Shown here: one piece after another, positions 9,561-18,437 of the stretch
Numbering within the stretch: the first letter of the stretch is position 1
How the letters are laid out: each line of letters begins with the position of its first letter
From: Thermoprotei archaeon
Lineage (GTDB): Archaea > Thermoproteota > Thermoprotei > Thermoproteales > B15-G16
Length of the DNA stretch: 64,000 bases
Assembly: GCA_003649205.1 (NCBI GenBank)
Contig: QMRC01000008.1
Coordinates: 20,245-84,244 of the forward strand
Reading direction: 5' to 3'
Translations under genes and position numbers: made by a program
Notes under the pieces: model-generated
Database searches by the model: none
The model's input: only the letters and a program-made list of their open reading frames with translations
Told to the model about the DNA's origin: nothing

Positions 9561-10206
9561 AGCTCACACCTCCAGAAGCAAGCCTCTCAACTTGCTCCCT
9601 CAACCTATCGACTTCACTTCCCAACCTAGTTATCTGAGTCGTCATCTCTCGTAGTGTACCGCTTATAGAGTCCATCCTCTCCTGTAACCTACTCAGCATA
9701 GACTCTAGCCTCGATACGCTTGCATCAACCTTCTCGACAATATCTGATAGGCTAGACACTATTCTAGGGATGTTGCTCATAGCTGTATCACGGGTTAGTG
9801 TGGTGACTAGGTTCTTCATCTCGTTCACATCATTGCTCAGAACTGCAAGTGTCTCAAGTACCTTTCTGAACTCTGCAAAGCTCTCAATACGTTCTCGTAC
9901 CTCCTCAACAACCCTCTCGGCTACCATAGACGACAACCTCTCACCTGCAGTGCTAACTGCCTTCTCCACAGCTACTAACGATACGGACTGTACCGATGAC
10001 GCTACTGCCTTAGCAACTATATCAGATGTACTCGACTCAACTAGGTGAATCCTCCTCTCTAACTCACTTACCTTAGCTCTAAGCTCACTAACCTCACTCC
10101 TTATCTTCTGTATCTCAGGCTCAATAGCTCTAGCAACAGCCTCAGCAATCACCCTAATCGTCTCCTGCACCCTTCTCTGCTCCTCGGGAGTAGGTACCTG
10201 ACTCAT
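9547..10206 (-). CDS. long coiled-coil protein
   Basis: 219 residues, almost entirely predicted coiled coil: heptads run from residue ~10 (EEQRRVQETIRVIAEAVARA) to ~210, with repeated S-x-L-x-x-L patterns near the end. There is no membrane segment or enzymatic motif. It overlaps the following coiled-coil gene by 14 bases and starts two bases after the small membrane protein at 10209-10574. The three may act as one membrane-anchored assembly. It could be a virion fibre or a partition-type filament, and the sequence does not decide between them. Confidence 0.75.
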   Translation of the reverse strand: MSQVPTPEEQRRVQETIRVIAEAVARAIEPEIQKIRSEVSELRAKVSELERRIHLVESSTSDIVAKAVASSVQSVSLVAVEKAVSTAGERLSSMVAERVVEEVRERIESFAEFRKVLETLAVLSNDVNEMKNLVTTLTRDTAMSNIPRIVSSLSDIVEKVDASVSRLESMLSRLQERMDSISGTLREMTTQITRLGSEVDRLREQVERLASGGVSFESS

Positions 10207-10208
10207 AC

Positions 10209-10574
10209 CTACTCACGCTCCTTCACACTTGGGTAGAAGTACCTAATGACTTCAGATGGTACTGAAGATACGACAACCCTATCAAGTGCATCAACTGGTA
10301 TGTAGCCAAGTGCATAGGACTTCAGTAACTCACTACCAACCTTCTCCTTCTCTAGGTGATTTCTCAGCTTTGCAATCATCTGATCTACAATTCTGTGCTC
10401 TATACCTACACCAATGAGGAACCCTGACACTAGACCGAATATCACTGCTACGAAAGGTGTTGTCAGTATTGCTAGCTCTGGTGCTGATGTGTACAGCACT
10501 GTGATTAAGACGAAGTAGATAAGTAGTACTGCAATACCTAGCAGTATGAAGATAGGTACCCTACCAAACTTCAT
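10209..10574 (-). CDS. small membrane protein, two transmembrane segments
   Basis: 121 residues. Two hydrophobic helices (residues ~6-28 and ~33-57) are followed by a charged soluble tail. It is the first gene of the leftward operon that continues with two coiled-coil proteins, so it may be their membrane anchor. A TATA-like element (AATATTTAAATT, ~10600-10612) lies about 30 bases upstream in the short divergent region shared with the rightward gene at 10654. Confidence 0.75.
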   Translation of the reverse strand: MKFGRVPIFILLGIAVLLIYFVLITVLYTSAPELAILTTPFVAVIFGLVSGFLIGVGIEHRIVDQMIAKLRNHLEKEKVGSELLKSYALGYIPVDALDRVVVSSVPSEVIRYFYPSVKERE

Positions 10575-10653
10575 GTATACACCAAAGGTGTTGTCTATAC
10601 ATGAATATTTAAATTCTCTGGTCTATCTCCGTTAAGTACTGGGGTTGAGGAGT

Positions 10654-10764
10654 ATGTCCTCGTGGTTTGAGGAGGTTAAGAAGAAGCTCAAGCAGAAGGA
10701 GAGGGAGAGCGAGCTAGAGGTCATGTTTGGTAGTGAGGAGGGTAAGAAGCTGGATGCGTGTTGA
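10654..10764 (+). CDS. small charged peptide upstream of the radical SAM gene
   Basis: 36 codons: ATG at 10654, stop TGA at 10762-10764. It starts MSSWFEEVKKKLKQKERESE, a single amphipathic, highly charged helix. The stop overlaps the beginning of the radical SAM gene (ATG at 10754), the arrangement expected for translational coupling. It faces away from the leftward operon. It could be a real microprotein or a leader peptide. Confidence is limited by its length. Confidence 0.5.
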   Translation: MSSWFEEVKKKLKQKERESELEVMFGSEEGKKLDAC

Positions 10765-11497
10765 GAAGCTAACTGTAGTATTTGAGGTAACGTACAGGTG
10801 TCCCTTCTCATGCCCACACTGTTTTCAACCTAAGAACCTGTCGAGAGAGGTATCACCTAACGAGTTTCACTTCGTGCTCAATCTCATTAAGAAGGTTACA
10901 GACTTCAAACACGCAACAGTGATACTGTCTGGAGGAGAGCCGTGTACTGCACGACACCTATCCACGTACATAGATATAGCGAAGCACCTAGGGTATGACG
11001 TAGTTCTCGAAACTAGATGGCTACCCCCAATGACAGTACTAGAGCATCTAAAACATGTTGTTGTCTCTATAGATTCGTGGAATCTTGAGCTAGGTAAAGC
11101 TATTGTCAACTACGTACACAAGCTAGGAGGTAGAGTTGCCGTAAGGACAACACTTGTTAGGAATGGTCTAAGTACACTGAGTGAAATACTCAACTTCTGC
11201 ATGAGTAAGAACATCCCACTAGCTGTCGCACCCTACATAGGTACTAACACCGATCTAAGACCTACAAAGTTCGAGGTACAGAAGGCTCTAGACATGCTGT
11301 CAATGTATAGAGAGGTCTACTACATGTCGAACTGCATGGTAGGGAAGTCCATTGTGGTAGACCCGTACCTAAACGCTAGGTCATGTGTCTTCCTCTTCGA
11401 TGATGTCATCTCGATAGTTCACTATAGGGAGAAAGCTATTGAGAAGGTACTTCAGGGTAAAAAGTATAGGTGTATTGAGTATGGATTAGTACCGTAG
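10754..11497 (+). CDS. radical SAM protein
   Basis: 247 residues from the ATG at 10754. An upstream in-frame TTG at 10727 is less likely. RCPFSCPHC near residue 15 is the canonical C-x3-C-x2-C ligand set for the 4Fe-4S cluster that cleaves S-adenosylmethionine, and LSGGEPC (~60) is the SAM-binding GGE motif. Three further cysteines near the C-terminus (NCM, RSCVF, YRCIEY) could bind an auxiliary cluster. It is a lone rightward gene. It might activate the anaerobic ribonucleotide reductase encoded at 36.2 kb, but it is not adjacent to it. A peptide-modifying role is equally possible. Confidence 0.8.
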   Translation: MRVEKLTVVFEVTYRCPFSCPHCFQPKNLSREVSPNEFHFVLNLIKKVTDFKHATVILSGGEPCTARHLSTYIDIAKHLGYDVVLETRWLPPMTVLEHLKHVVVSIDSWNLELGKAIVNYVHKLGGRVAVRTTLVRNGLSTLSEILNFCMSKNIPLAVAPYIGTNTDLRPTKFEVQKALDMLSMYREVYYMSNCMVGKSIVVDPYLNARSCVFLFDDVISIVHYREKAIEKVLQGKKYRCIEYGLVP

Positions 11498-12025
11498 GAA
11501 TGTTGGTACTGCAATTACCTCGACTAGGTACAGCATTACGTAGCCGAAGAGACCTAGAGCAACACCTAGTACTGCTGAGAGCAGTAGGATGTACCTCGGT
11601 TTGTCGAGTGGTAGAAATGTTAGGTGTTTCAGTACTTCCCTCATTATGTACTTAACAGATATGCCGTACATGAAGCCCCATAGGAAGATCACTGGATTCG
11701 TTACACCTGCAAATACGTATGCCATGATGTACCCTGTAACTAGTGCACACACTATTGCAGATACCTCATCTACTGCAGTACCTACCATACTTCTACTCTC
11801 GACTTGATGTACGTACTTCGGTACTCTAATGGCTACGAGTGACTTACCTAGTGCCTTGGATATCATGTACATGACTACGTAGTTGTAGCTAACGAACATA
11901 GACGCTATGAACTGATTAACCAAGTCATCCCCAGCACAGAGCAACCTTATCGTAAGTATTGCAAATGCAGTAGCTACAGAGTGATAGAGCCCCAGCACCT
12001 TCTCAACAATGTCCTTACTCGACAT
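11486..12025 (-). CDS. polytopic membrane protein
   Basis: 179 residues with about five hydrophobic helices. The third and fourth are joined by a short GVTNPVIF turn. The protein ends in TFLRY. No family recognised. It overlaps the 3' end of the convergent radical SAM gene by 12 bases. It belongs to the 11.5-16.8 kb block of membrane and secreted proteins. Confidence 0.75.
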   Translation of the reverse strand: MSSKDIVEKVLGLYHSVATAFAILTIRLLCAGDDLVNQFIASMFVSYNYVVMYMISKALGKSLVAIRVPKYVHQVESRSMVGTAVDEVSAIVCALVTGYIMAYVFAGVTNPVIFLWGFMYGISVKYIMREVLKHLTFLPLDKPRYILLLSAVLGVALGLFGYVMLYLVEVIAVPTFLRY

Positions 12026-12046
12026 TACTGTCCCCTACCTCAGTCC

Positions 12047-12343
12047 CTACTTCTTCTCACTACTTACCCCTGCTCTTTCTCGGACTAGAGACTTTAACTC
12101 TCTAAGCGATATGTCGAGACCTTTCGTTATTGTAGCTATTACATCTTGCATGCAGAGGCTGTAGTGGTGCCAGAACTCATCTTCGTTCTTAGCTAGCTTC
12201 GAAGCTACCTTGATGCAGTACATGAACGCTGGTTTCAAGTACTCAACTGGGTGACCTATACCGAACTTGTCTGAGTAGTTCTTTGTTAGGTACTCCTCAA
12301 GTGCTTTCTCAAGTTCAGAAGCTACCTTCTCTACTGTTGACAT
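12047..12343 (-). CDS. hypothetical helical protein
   Basis: 98 residues, predicted all-helical and soluble, with a HHYSLCM segment around residue 63. No recognised domain. It lies 21 bases upstream of the polytopic membrane protein on the same strand. Confidence 0.65.
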   Translation of the reverse strand: MSTVEKVASELEKALEEYLTKNYSDKFGIGHPVEYLKPAFMYCIKVASKLAKNEDEFWHHYSLCMQDVIATITKGLDISLRELKSLVRERAGVSSEKK

Positions 12344-12379
12344 ACATGAGAAAAAGGAGGAGTGGAGAAATTAAATGTT

Positions 12380-13096
12380 TTAGACGTACTTCACTCTTCT
12401 AGTTGATGCTACTGACTTAGCTCCAGCCCTCATCAATATTGCTAGTGCAACTATGAATATTATCGCAATGCCGATAGCTACAAACCAGAAGTACGTCACT
12501 GGTATGACGTAGACTAGCTGGTAGTAGCCCATGACATCGTAGTCTCTATCTACTGTGATTGTGAGTGATGGTTCTGTTAGCTCACTTGTGTCGTATGTTA
12601 GCTTCTTGAAGACTGCCTTCCTCAGTAGCTCTACCTTGTGCTCCTTCGGATATATAATTGTCACCGTCTCAGCCATGTAGATGGTTGCATTGGTGTTTAC
12701 TGTGTAGTTTAGCTTAGTTGCATTGATGCTCACTATCACGGGTATGGAGTACGTTAGGTTTGCTAGAAGCCTCACCTTGTGTAGTGTCGTTAGGTTGTAC
12801 TCAACAGTACCGTTAACTATGTCACTTGGTTTGAAGGTCTTCAGTGCGTACTCACCAGTTGCTAGCGTTATAATCACTGTGAAGTCCTTGCTGGTGTCGA
12901 TATCTACAACTGCCCAACCTGTTGAGTTTGTTGTTGCTTCAGCAACCTTCTTACCGTCCTGATAGACGGCGAGTGGCACACCTGCGACTGCCTCGGTCTT
13001 ATTCACTACGTGGATGTACACCTTATCTGGTTCTGCAAGTGCAATTGGTACTGCGAGCACTAGTGCTATTGCTAGCAGTAGCAGTAGGTACCTCAT
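12380..13096 (-). CDS. secreted, membrane-anchored protein with CnaB-like domain
   Basis: 238 residues. Residues 1-21 are a clear signal peptide (Leu/Ala-rich, ending ALA). Residues ~25-105 form a CnaB/carboxypeptidase-regulatory-like beta-sandwich: VYIHVVNKTEAVAGVPLAVY, then TTNSTGWAVVDI. This is the same pattern as in the giant surface protein at the left edge. Many N-x-S/T sites follow. A single membrane helix (~203-225) is followed by a short basic cytoplasmic tail ending VKYV. The topology is therefore outside-facing with a C-terminal anchor. It sits next to the subtilisin-like protease, which could process it. Confidence 0.8.
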   Translation of the reverse strand: MRYLLLLLAIALVLAVPIALAEPDKVYIHVVNKTEAVAGVPLAVYQDGKKVAEATTNSTGWAVVDIDTSKDFTVIITLATGEYALKTFKPSDIVNGTVEYNLTTLHKVRLLANLTYSIPVIVSINATKLNYTVNTNATIYMAETVTIIYPKEHKVELLRKAVFKKLTYDTSELTEPSLTITVDRDYDVMGYYQLVYVIPVTYFWFVAIGIAIIFIVALAILMRAGAKSVASTRRVKYV

Positions 13097-13151
13097 ACCT
13101 CTTCACCACTCCTGATAGGAGTACTAAACCTACTTTTTAATAAGTTTCTTA

Positions 13152-14657
13152 TCAACTCCTTATCTTCTCCCTAGGTACTCCGTAACCCATCCAGATGTCC
13201 TTCATCTTCAGCTCGATAGCACCGAAGAGAGCGTACTTCTCACACCAGCTCATCAAGGTCTTCCTCACATCCTCTGGAGTTGGCTCCCTCCCAATAACCT
13301 CCCTATACAGCTGAACTACCTTAGCACACATCCCAGCTACACACGGAGTAGCCATCGAGGTACCCGACATCATGACGTAGTACTCACCTATCTTGAGGGG
13401 TAGGTTGTACTCATCGATTAACTGCTCGTAAAGTGAGTACACCGTAACTGGTAGGCAGGAGACAACCCACACACCTGCACCACAGCAATCAGGCTTAATC
13501 CTACCATCTATTGTCGGACCTGCAGAGCTGAAGCTAGCTACTTGATCTAGGTATGGATCCATTGCTCCTACGCTAATTACCTTGTGTGCACATGCAGGTA
13601 TGTTTATCGTGTATGGGAAGATGTAGTTGTTACCCATCGCAACACACACCACGATACCTTTCTCAACCAACTTATCGCATGCTAGCGATATTGGGTCACT
13701 ACCATCACTAGCCTTCGGTATACCCCACGAGAACGAGCACACCTTTATCTTGAACCTCTCAGCATTTCTGTAGATCCACTCAAGTGCATCAAGTATGATG
13801 TCACTAGATGAGTAACCCTCCCTACTAAATGCCTTAACCACAACAAGCTCACTAGCAGGAGCAAGACCCATGTACCTACCATTACTAGCAACACCCCTAG
13901 ATGCTACAATACCAGCACAGTGCGTACCATGTCCGTTGCAGTCTATCCAAGGGTACTCGGTTAGGTTGTAGGTCTCTACTAGTTGTCTCTCGAATTCCCA
14001 TGCCTCTTCAAGAGTTCCGTTAACACCCTTAATCCATGTGAGTGGTGTTCCTTCTTTAGTTCTTACAAGCATTGAGACGAGTACTTTAACTGCATCTCTC
14101 AGATCTGGATGTAGGTAATCTACACCGCTATCAACTATACACACTACTACACCTCTACCAGTTAGGTACCTCGATCTGTGGTAATCTCGCTTTATGTCAC
14201 CACTGTATGCTATCGCTATGGGTAGTGTCTCCGTTAGCTCTGACCTAGTCATTATCATACCAATCCACTTACTGATAGGTTCTGGGAATGTTGGCTTCAT
14301 CGAGCCGAAGACCGATATTGAGAATTGAGCTATTGACTTAACCTCATCTAGACTTCTCGCACAGTACTTCACAATTACTAAATCACCGAACCTCCAAGTC
14401 TTCACTATTCGACTTCTATCGAGTTTACTGAGGTTCTCAGCATTTAGGGATATGTAGACTGTGCATGGGTATGCTGTTGAGTTCATCAGCTCTGGATCAA
14501 TGTGTGTCAGTAGGTAGCTTATAGATGCTGAGTACCAGAACGCACTTGAGAAACCTAGGAGTGTACCCACTACAGTAAGCACTGTCACTACTGCTATGTA
14601 GAGCCTTCTCCTAGCTCTTACACGTACCTTCCTGTACTCAGCACCTAGGTAGCTCAT
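13152..14657 (-). CDS. subtilisin-like (S8) serine protease, membrane-anchored or secreted
   Basis: 501 residues. An N-terminal hydrophobic segment (~20-42) after a basic RARRR stretch serves as signal or anchor. The three S8 motifs are intact: CIVDSGVDYLHPDL (catalytic Asp ~174), CNGHGTHCAG (His ~245) and SGTSMATPCVAG (Ser ~430), and the oxyanion Asn is in AMGNNYIF. Residues ~45-150 look like an inhibitor-type propeptide. It should cleave proteins outside the membrane, or in the envelope of a particle. It lies in an operon of membrane and surface proteins, overlapping the upstream four-helix protein by four bases. Maturation of element-encoded surface proteins is a reasonable inference. Confidence 0.92.
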   Translation of the reverse strand: MSYLGAEYRKVRVRARRRLYIAVVTVLTVVGTLLGFSSAFWYSASISYLLTHIDPELMNSTAYPCTVYISLNAENLSKLDRSRIVKTWRFGDLVIVKYCARSLDEVKSIAQFSISVFGSMKPTFPEPISKWIGMIMTRSELTETLPIAIAYSGDIKRDYHRSRYLTGRGVVVCIVDSGVDYLHPDLRDAVKVLVSMLVRTKEGTPLTWIKGVNGTLEEAWEFERQLVETYNLTEYPWIDCNGHGTHCAGIVASRGVASNGRYMGLAPASELVVVKAFSREGYSSSDIILDALEWIYRNAERFKIKVCSFSWGIPKASDGSDPISLACDKLVEKGIVVCVAMGNNYIFPYTINIPACAHKVISVGAMDPYLDQVASFSSAGPTIDGRIKPDCCGAGVWVVSCLPVTVYSLYEQLIDEYNLPLKIGEYYVMMSGTSMATPCVAGMCAKVVQLYREVIGREPTPEDVRKTLMSWCEKYALFGAIELKMKDIWMGYGVPREKIRS

Positions 14658-15082
14658 AGGTACTTCACCGCTCTAACACTCACTACCTTCCTACCGTATC
14701 TGAGCTTGAACATGTCGTAGATTGCCGTTACTACCATCATAGTACCTGCTAGTATTACACCGAACCAGAACGGTATTGTGAAGTAGTGTATGTAGAGCAT
14801 TCCGTAGAGTACCATTGCCATACCTACAATACCTGAAATAGACTCAAATACGTAGTTAGCTAGTCTGTAGATGCTCTTCTCCACTGGTATAAGTGATCTA
14901 CCTGTTACTGATCTAGCGACATCATCTAGAGCATCTACACTAGACAGTAGCACTAACACAGCAAGTAGTGGTGCTTCAGGACTTGTCATGGTTGCGAAGA
15001 ACATCGCAACTATGAGAAGGAACACAAAGGTGAAACCATTCAGAGCAGTAACGAGTACCCTAGTTAGCAAGTTGATCACCAT
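14654..15082 (-). CDS. four-helix membrane protein
   Basis: 142 residues with about four transmembrane helices (~8-32, ~36-55, ~77-97, ~103-124) and a basic tail (KLRYGRKVVSVRAVKYL) whose last residues VKYL match other membrane proteins here. No family recognised. The stop overlaps the protease start by four bases, so the two are probably co-translated. It might be a membrane partner of the protease. Confidence 0.75.
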   Translation of the reverse strand: MVINLLTRVLVTALNGFTFVFLLIVAMFFATMTSPEAPLLAVLVLLSSVDALDDVARSVTGRSLIPVEKSIYRLANYVFESISGIVGMAMVLYGMLYIHYFTIPFWFGVILAGTMMVVTAIYDMFKLRYGRKVVSVRAVKYL

Positions 15083-15115
15083 AAATAAAAAGGGAAGAGA
15101 GAAGGATTTAGGTGT

Positions 15116-15577
15116 TTACTCCTTGGTACCGAGCTTAGGTTTTGGTAGCTTTCCGAGGAAGAACAGTACTGCTAGTACTACGGCACCAGCTATGATTCCA
15201 GCTATGATGAGCGACTGCACGAATGTCATTAGGAGGAACTCTGTGTAGCTAGGTGTTGCATAGTGTAGTGCTAGTGGGAGGTAGCCCTTAACTGATGCAC
15301 CCCACAGTATCAGTGCTAGACCGAGACCGAGCATGTAGTAGAACGGCTTAATCCTCTCGTACTTTGCTGGTAGGAACTCACCTATCATGAACCACACTGC
15401 AACTGCAAACACTGTCAACCCTGCTAGCAGTGGAGAGACCTTGAGCATTGTAACGACTGTCAGTATGATCACTAGTACAACCATGAAGGCAATGAAGCTT
15501 AAGTACCTCCTCACTTCCGCTCTTCCTCTCCCTGCCTGCTTCGGCACTACGTAGACTAGCTTAGCCATACTCCACAC
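15116..15577 (-). CDS. four-helix membrane protein
   Basis: 153 residues. A basic N-terminus (KQAGRGRAEVRR) is followed by four hydrophobic helices (~27-47, ~51-70, ~80-97, ~112-143) and a short charged tail. There are no conserved enzymatic residues that I can pick out. It is part of the leftward membrane-protein block, 33 bases upstream of the previous one. Confidence 0.75.
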   Translation of the reverse strand: MWSMAKLVYVVPKQAGRGRAEVRRYLSFIAFMVVLVIILTVVTMLKVSPLLAGLTVFAVAVWFMIGEFLPAKYERIKPFYYMLGLGLALILWGASVKGYLPLALHYATPSYTEFLLMTFVQSLIIAGIIAGAVVLAVLFFLGKLPKPKLGTKE

Positions 15578-15621
15578 CTAAGTTAAACAGCGACTACAAA
15601 CATTTAAAGGTTCCACTTCCC

Positions 15622-16197
15622 TTAGAGGTACCTCTCTAAGTAACCGCAGAAACGTCTTAATCTAGCTCTCTTCACCTTCTTCTCAGTACGTATCTCGTTA
15701 ATTGTTGCAACTAAGTTGTTGATGATGTGACCAAGCACTGATGCGAGTCCGTAACCTCTACTCCACATGTACCACGATACTAGAGCAAGGCTTCCGAAGT
15801 GAATTAAACCAACGAGAACTACCTTAAGTACTTCCCTTCTCCTACCTCTACTGCTCGGTACTAGCTCAAGTACACTATCTACCCAACCCCCAATGTGTAG
15901 AATAGCCCACAGCACTGCAGTTAACAAGCTGAGCCAAGGGCTCACGAGTAGTGGTAGTGCAAAGAAGACAATCTCCTCCAGTATAGGTATTGTGAATCCT
16001 GACTGAAGTGTAGTTAGTACAGGTGACTCAATTGGTACGTACCACATGTAGGTGAACCAGTGCCTAACATCTGACCTCCTAGGTACGTACCCTATCCTCA
16101 CGAATTTAATTGGGATTTGAGTCAGTACGTTAACTAACCAGTACACTATGAACCACTTACACAGCTCAACAGCATTGAGAGAGAACACTAGAGTCAT
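15622..16197 (-). CDS. CAAX/CPBP-type intramembrane metalloprotease
   Basis: 191 residues, polytopic. It carries the signatures of the CPBP (Abi/Rce1) family: an EE pair in PILEEIVFF (~70), a histidine after a membrane helix in WAILHIGG (~95), and H-x3-N in GHIINNLVA (~155). These side chains form the metal and catalytic site inside the membrane. The second position after EE is V and the usual Arg of EExxxR is not obvious, so activity is not certain. The C-terminus is basic and ends in ERYL. In bacteria such proteins often process or protect against small peptides. Here it lies in an operon with another protease and several membrane proteins. Confidence 0.75.
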   Translation of the reverse strand: MTLVFSLNAVELCKWFIVYWLVNVLTQIPIKFVRIGYVPRRSDVRHWFTYMWYVPIESPVLTTLQSGFTIPILEEIVFFALPLLVSPWLSLLTAVLWAILHIGGWVDSVLELVPSSRGRRREVLKVVLVGLIHFGSLALVSWYMWSRGYGLASVLGHIINNLVATINEIRTEKKVKRARLRRFCGYLERYL

Positions 16198-16751
16198 GCT
16201 TCAAGTCCCTCACTTCTTGCGAATTCCTTTAGGTCTCGAATCTTTGTCTCGTAGTGTGGTATGAATACTACACGTAATATCAGCTGTATAAATGCTAAGA
16301 TCATGAAGGCTAGGTACGTGTAAATACCTGTGTAGGTTAGAGCAACTGTACCACAGAATAGGTGAATTAGGAAGTCTACAAAGTAGAGAGGTAATGGAAT
16401 TCTGATCTCAACCTCTTCACTCGGTATTCTAACTCCGTAGATTGCAAATATTATTATAAATGTGATGAGTATGTAGCAGTCGTAGAAGATCTTGATGTAT
16501 GGTGTGATGGCACGTATGTATGCTGGTAATCTAACAAATACACCTCTAAGTGCCTCGAAGACAATCACTGGTGGGATACCTAGTACAGTGAATGTATGGG
16601 TTACTACGAGTAGAAAGTACGCCACAAATGAGAGATTCGCAATTCTCCTGAACCTTCTCTCAAAGGCTTCAGCTTCTATAGGTGTGAACGTTAATCTAGC
16701 TAGTTCCTCAAGCTCTCTCGAAACGTCACCTCTCTCACGTTCTTCAGCCAC
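16194..16751 (-). CDS. polytopic membrane protein
   Basis: 185 residues. A charged N-terminus (~1-30) is followed by four to five hydrophobic helices, and a cytoplasmic acidic/basic tail closes it. No recognised family. It overlaps the CPBP protease start by four bases and touches the Hjc-like gene at base 16751, so all three are one transcript. Confidence 0.7.
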   Translation of the reverse strand: MAEERERGDVSRELEELARLTFTPIEAEAFERRFRRIANLSFVAYFLLVVTHTFTVLGIPPVIVFEALRGVFVRLPAYIRAITPYIKIFYDCYILITFIIIFAIYGVRIPSEEVEIRIPLPLYFVDFLIHLFCGTVALTYTGIYTYLAFMILAFIQLILRVVFIPHYETKIRDLKEFARSEGLEA

Positions 16752-17137
16752 TAGATGCTCACCTCCTCACAGCCTGTAGGTAGTGTAACTGGATCTAGTA
16801 CGAGATCTCCATTTTCATCAGCGTCGGTGACGTCTATGTACCTCCAACCGCTCGATCCCTTGAAGTAGCAAGCTACTACACACCTAGTTCTCAAACCTAC
16901 CTTTCTGAGAACTCTAGCAAATTCGTGCAGTTGCTTAAGCTGGTGTAGAGGTAACCTAACTACACTTCCTCTACTCGTCTTAACCTCAACTAGGTACACC
17001 GTACCTTGCTTAAACACTATGAAGTCAGGTGTACCAAAGCGACACAGCGGTACATACGGTAGTCCCCTACTCCTCAATTTCATCTCAAATTTCTTCTCAC
17101 CCTCTCTACCAATGATCCTCCTAAGTACTCTCTGCAT
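16751..17137 (-). CDS. Hjc-like Holliday junction resolvase / PD-(D/E)XK nuclease
   Basis: 128 residues, the length typical of archaeal Hjc. The motifs are in order: an early Glu in GREGEKKF, GTPDFIVF (the PD aspartate, ~38), YLVEVKTS (the E-x-K, ~50) and a following HQLKQLHEF glutamine helix, as in Hjc. It would cleave four-way DNA junctions during recombination or resolution of replication intermediates. It sits in a membrane-protein transcript, away from the other replication genes. A host-type or viral Hjc, or a generic restriction-fold nuclease, cannot be separated by eye. Confidence 0.8.
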   Translation of the reverse strand: MQRVLRRIIGREGEKKFEMKLRSRGLPYVPLCRFGTPDFIVFKQGTVYLVEVKTSRGSVVRLPLHQLKQLHEFARVLRKVGLRTRCVVACYFKGSSGWRYIDVTDADENGDLVLDPVTLPTGCEEVSI

Positions 17138-17188
17138 CTAGTACCTATACCTCATACTTTAATATATGTTCTATGTGATGTACTCAAT

Positions 17189-17449
17189 ATGGGCTATCGA
17201 GCAGTTCTGAGAATTGTCTCTGCGGGAATGTCATTACTTGCAGATACTCTAGACCTAATCCCTGCTCTGTGGATTCCAGTTCTCGGTGATGTACTCGACC
17301 TAGTTACTGTAGTACTGAATCTACTAGCTATAGGCAATTGGGGATTACTCGGCTTACTTGAGCTAATCCCAGTACCACTCTTCGATGTTGCACCATTCCA
17401 CACCCTAGCACACATACTTAGGTCTTTCTTCTCTTCGAAAGAACGTTAG
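17189..17449 (+). CDS. small hydrophobic membrane protein
   Basis: 86 residues, mostly hydrophobic with acidic residues interspersed (DTLDLIPALW, VLDLVTVVLN), ending SSKER. A clear TATA element (TTTAATATAT at 17158-17167) lies about 27 bases before the ATG, as expected for a leaderless archaeal transcript. Its 3' end overlaps the convergent gene at 17418-17963 by 32 bases. No family recognised. Confidence 0.65.
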   Translation: MGYRAVLRIVSAGMSLLADTLDLIPALWIPVLGDVLDLVTVVLNLLAIGNWGLLGLLELIPVPLFDVAPFHTLAHILRSFFSSKER

Positions 17450-17963
17450 TCCAAGGATTGTCACGGATGAAGTCAGGTAGATCGCTTAGGTCAGTGCTCT
17501 TGCTCTCCTCAGCTAGCTTACCGATATCTCTCCTAATCTCTTCACTAGATAGCTTATGTACTCTAGGCTCTACTGAGTAGAGCATTGTCTTCTCTATGAA
17601 CGATAGCTTACTACGTAACTCATACAGAATCTTCTTAGCCTCAGCCACATCGTAACCCATTGACAGCAACTTATCTAACTTCATATTTATCTCATCTAAC
17701 CTAGCCTTAATCTCCTCCAAATCAAAACCTAGGTAATCCCTCATAGCCTCAATAAGGACAACAGTCTTGAACTTACCCTCATCATACATCCTCCTCAACC
17801 TATACCAATCATTGAGTATTCTATGCATGAGTTCATAGAGTATATCTGTTCTAAACACTTGAGTTGCATATCTCAAGATCCTCATATTTGCTGGATTAGA
17901 AACAAAGGTGAAGTAGTATATTGGTCTTTGCCTCAATGATGCAACAGTTCTCTCAGTTGGCAT
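17418..17963 (-). CDS. hypothetical helical protein
   Basis: 181 residues from the ATG at 17963. That start was chosen because a TATA-like GTTAAAAAG (~17985-17992, minus strand) lies about 27 bases upstream, which makes the longer frame from 18014 unlikely. The C-terminal two thirds are charged helices with a probable coiled coil (DLEEIKARLDEINMKLDKLL). No recognised domain. Confidence 0.65.
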   Translation of the reverse strand: MPTERTVASLRQRPIYYFTFVSNPANMRILRYATQVFRTDILYELMHRILNDWYRLRRMYDEGKFKTVVLIEAMRDYLGFDLEEIKARLDEINMKLDKLLSMGYDVAEAKKILYELRSKLSFIEKTMLYSVEPRVHKLSSEEIRRDIGKLAEESKSTDLSDLPDFIRDNPWTNVLSKRRKT

Positions 17964-18069
17964 ACTGTGAATTAATACGCAGATTCTCTTTTTAACTAAA
18001 ACGCTCCATAACAAACTAAAATGCTGTAATGCAGGTAAAGACTTTTAAGCTTGACTCTACTACGTATCT

Positions 18070-18408
18070 ATGGGAACTACCATGTCTTTCGATGTTGTTA
18101 TCTACTCGGTTGCTGGGAGTTTAGTTGCTGGTATCTGTACTGGTATGTTCTTGAGGTACCTCACAAAGTTCATTCTACTGCTAGCTGGTTTCGTATCCTT
18201 TGTCCTTGCTGTACTTGCTTCACTAGGAATTGTTGTCGTTAGATGGGAAGCACTCTCAACACTAATCGAGAAGATTATCACAGCTCTAGGAGGTTACGCA
18301 CCAGCCGTACTAACTCTAGGTGTACCATTTGCAGTTGGGTGTATTCTAGGGTACTTCATCAAGCTACCACTAACTGTAGAAAAAAGAAGGAGAATTAGAT
18401 ACCTTTAA
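18070..18408 (+). CDS. three-helix membrane protein
   Basis: 112 residues with three hydrophobic helices (~7-27, ~33-58, ~78-98) and a basic tail (TVEKRRRIRYL) ending in the recurrent RYL. TATA-like CTTTTAAGC (~18040-18048) lies roughly 25 bases before the ATG. Single gene, rightward, converging on the pilin-like gene. No family recognised. Confidence 0.7.
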   Translation: MGTTMSFDVVIYSVAGSLVAGICTGMFLRYLTKFILLLAGFVSFVLAVLASLGIVVVRWEALSTLIEKIITALGGYAPAVLTLGVPFAVGCILGYFIKLPLTVEKRRRIRYL

Positions 18409-18437
18409 GGAATTGAGCACGTACCTCCTCTAATCAC

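Noticed and set aside
10754..11497. NrdG activase for the class III ribonucleotide reductase
   Set aside because: The C-x3-C-x2-C motif alone does not separate NrdG from other radical SAM proteins, and the gene is 25 kb from NrdD. Left as a possibility.
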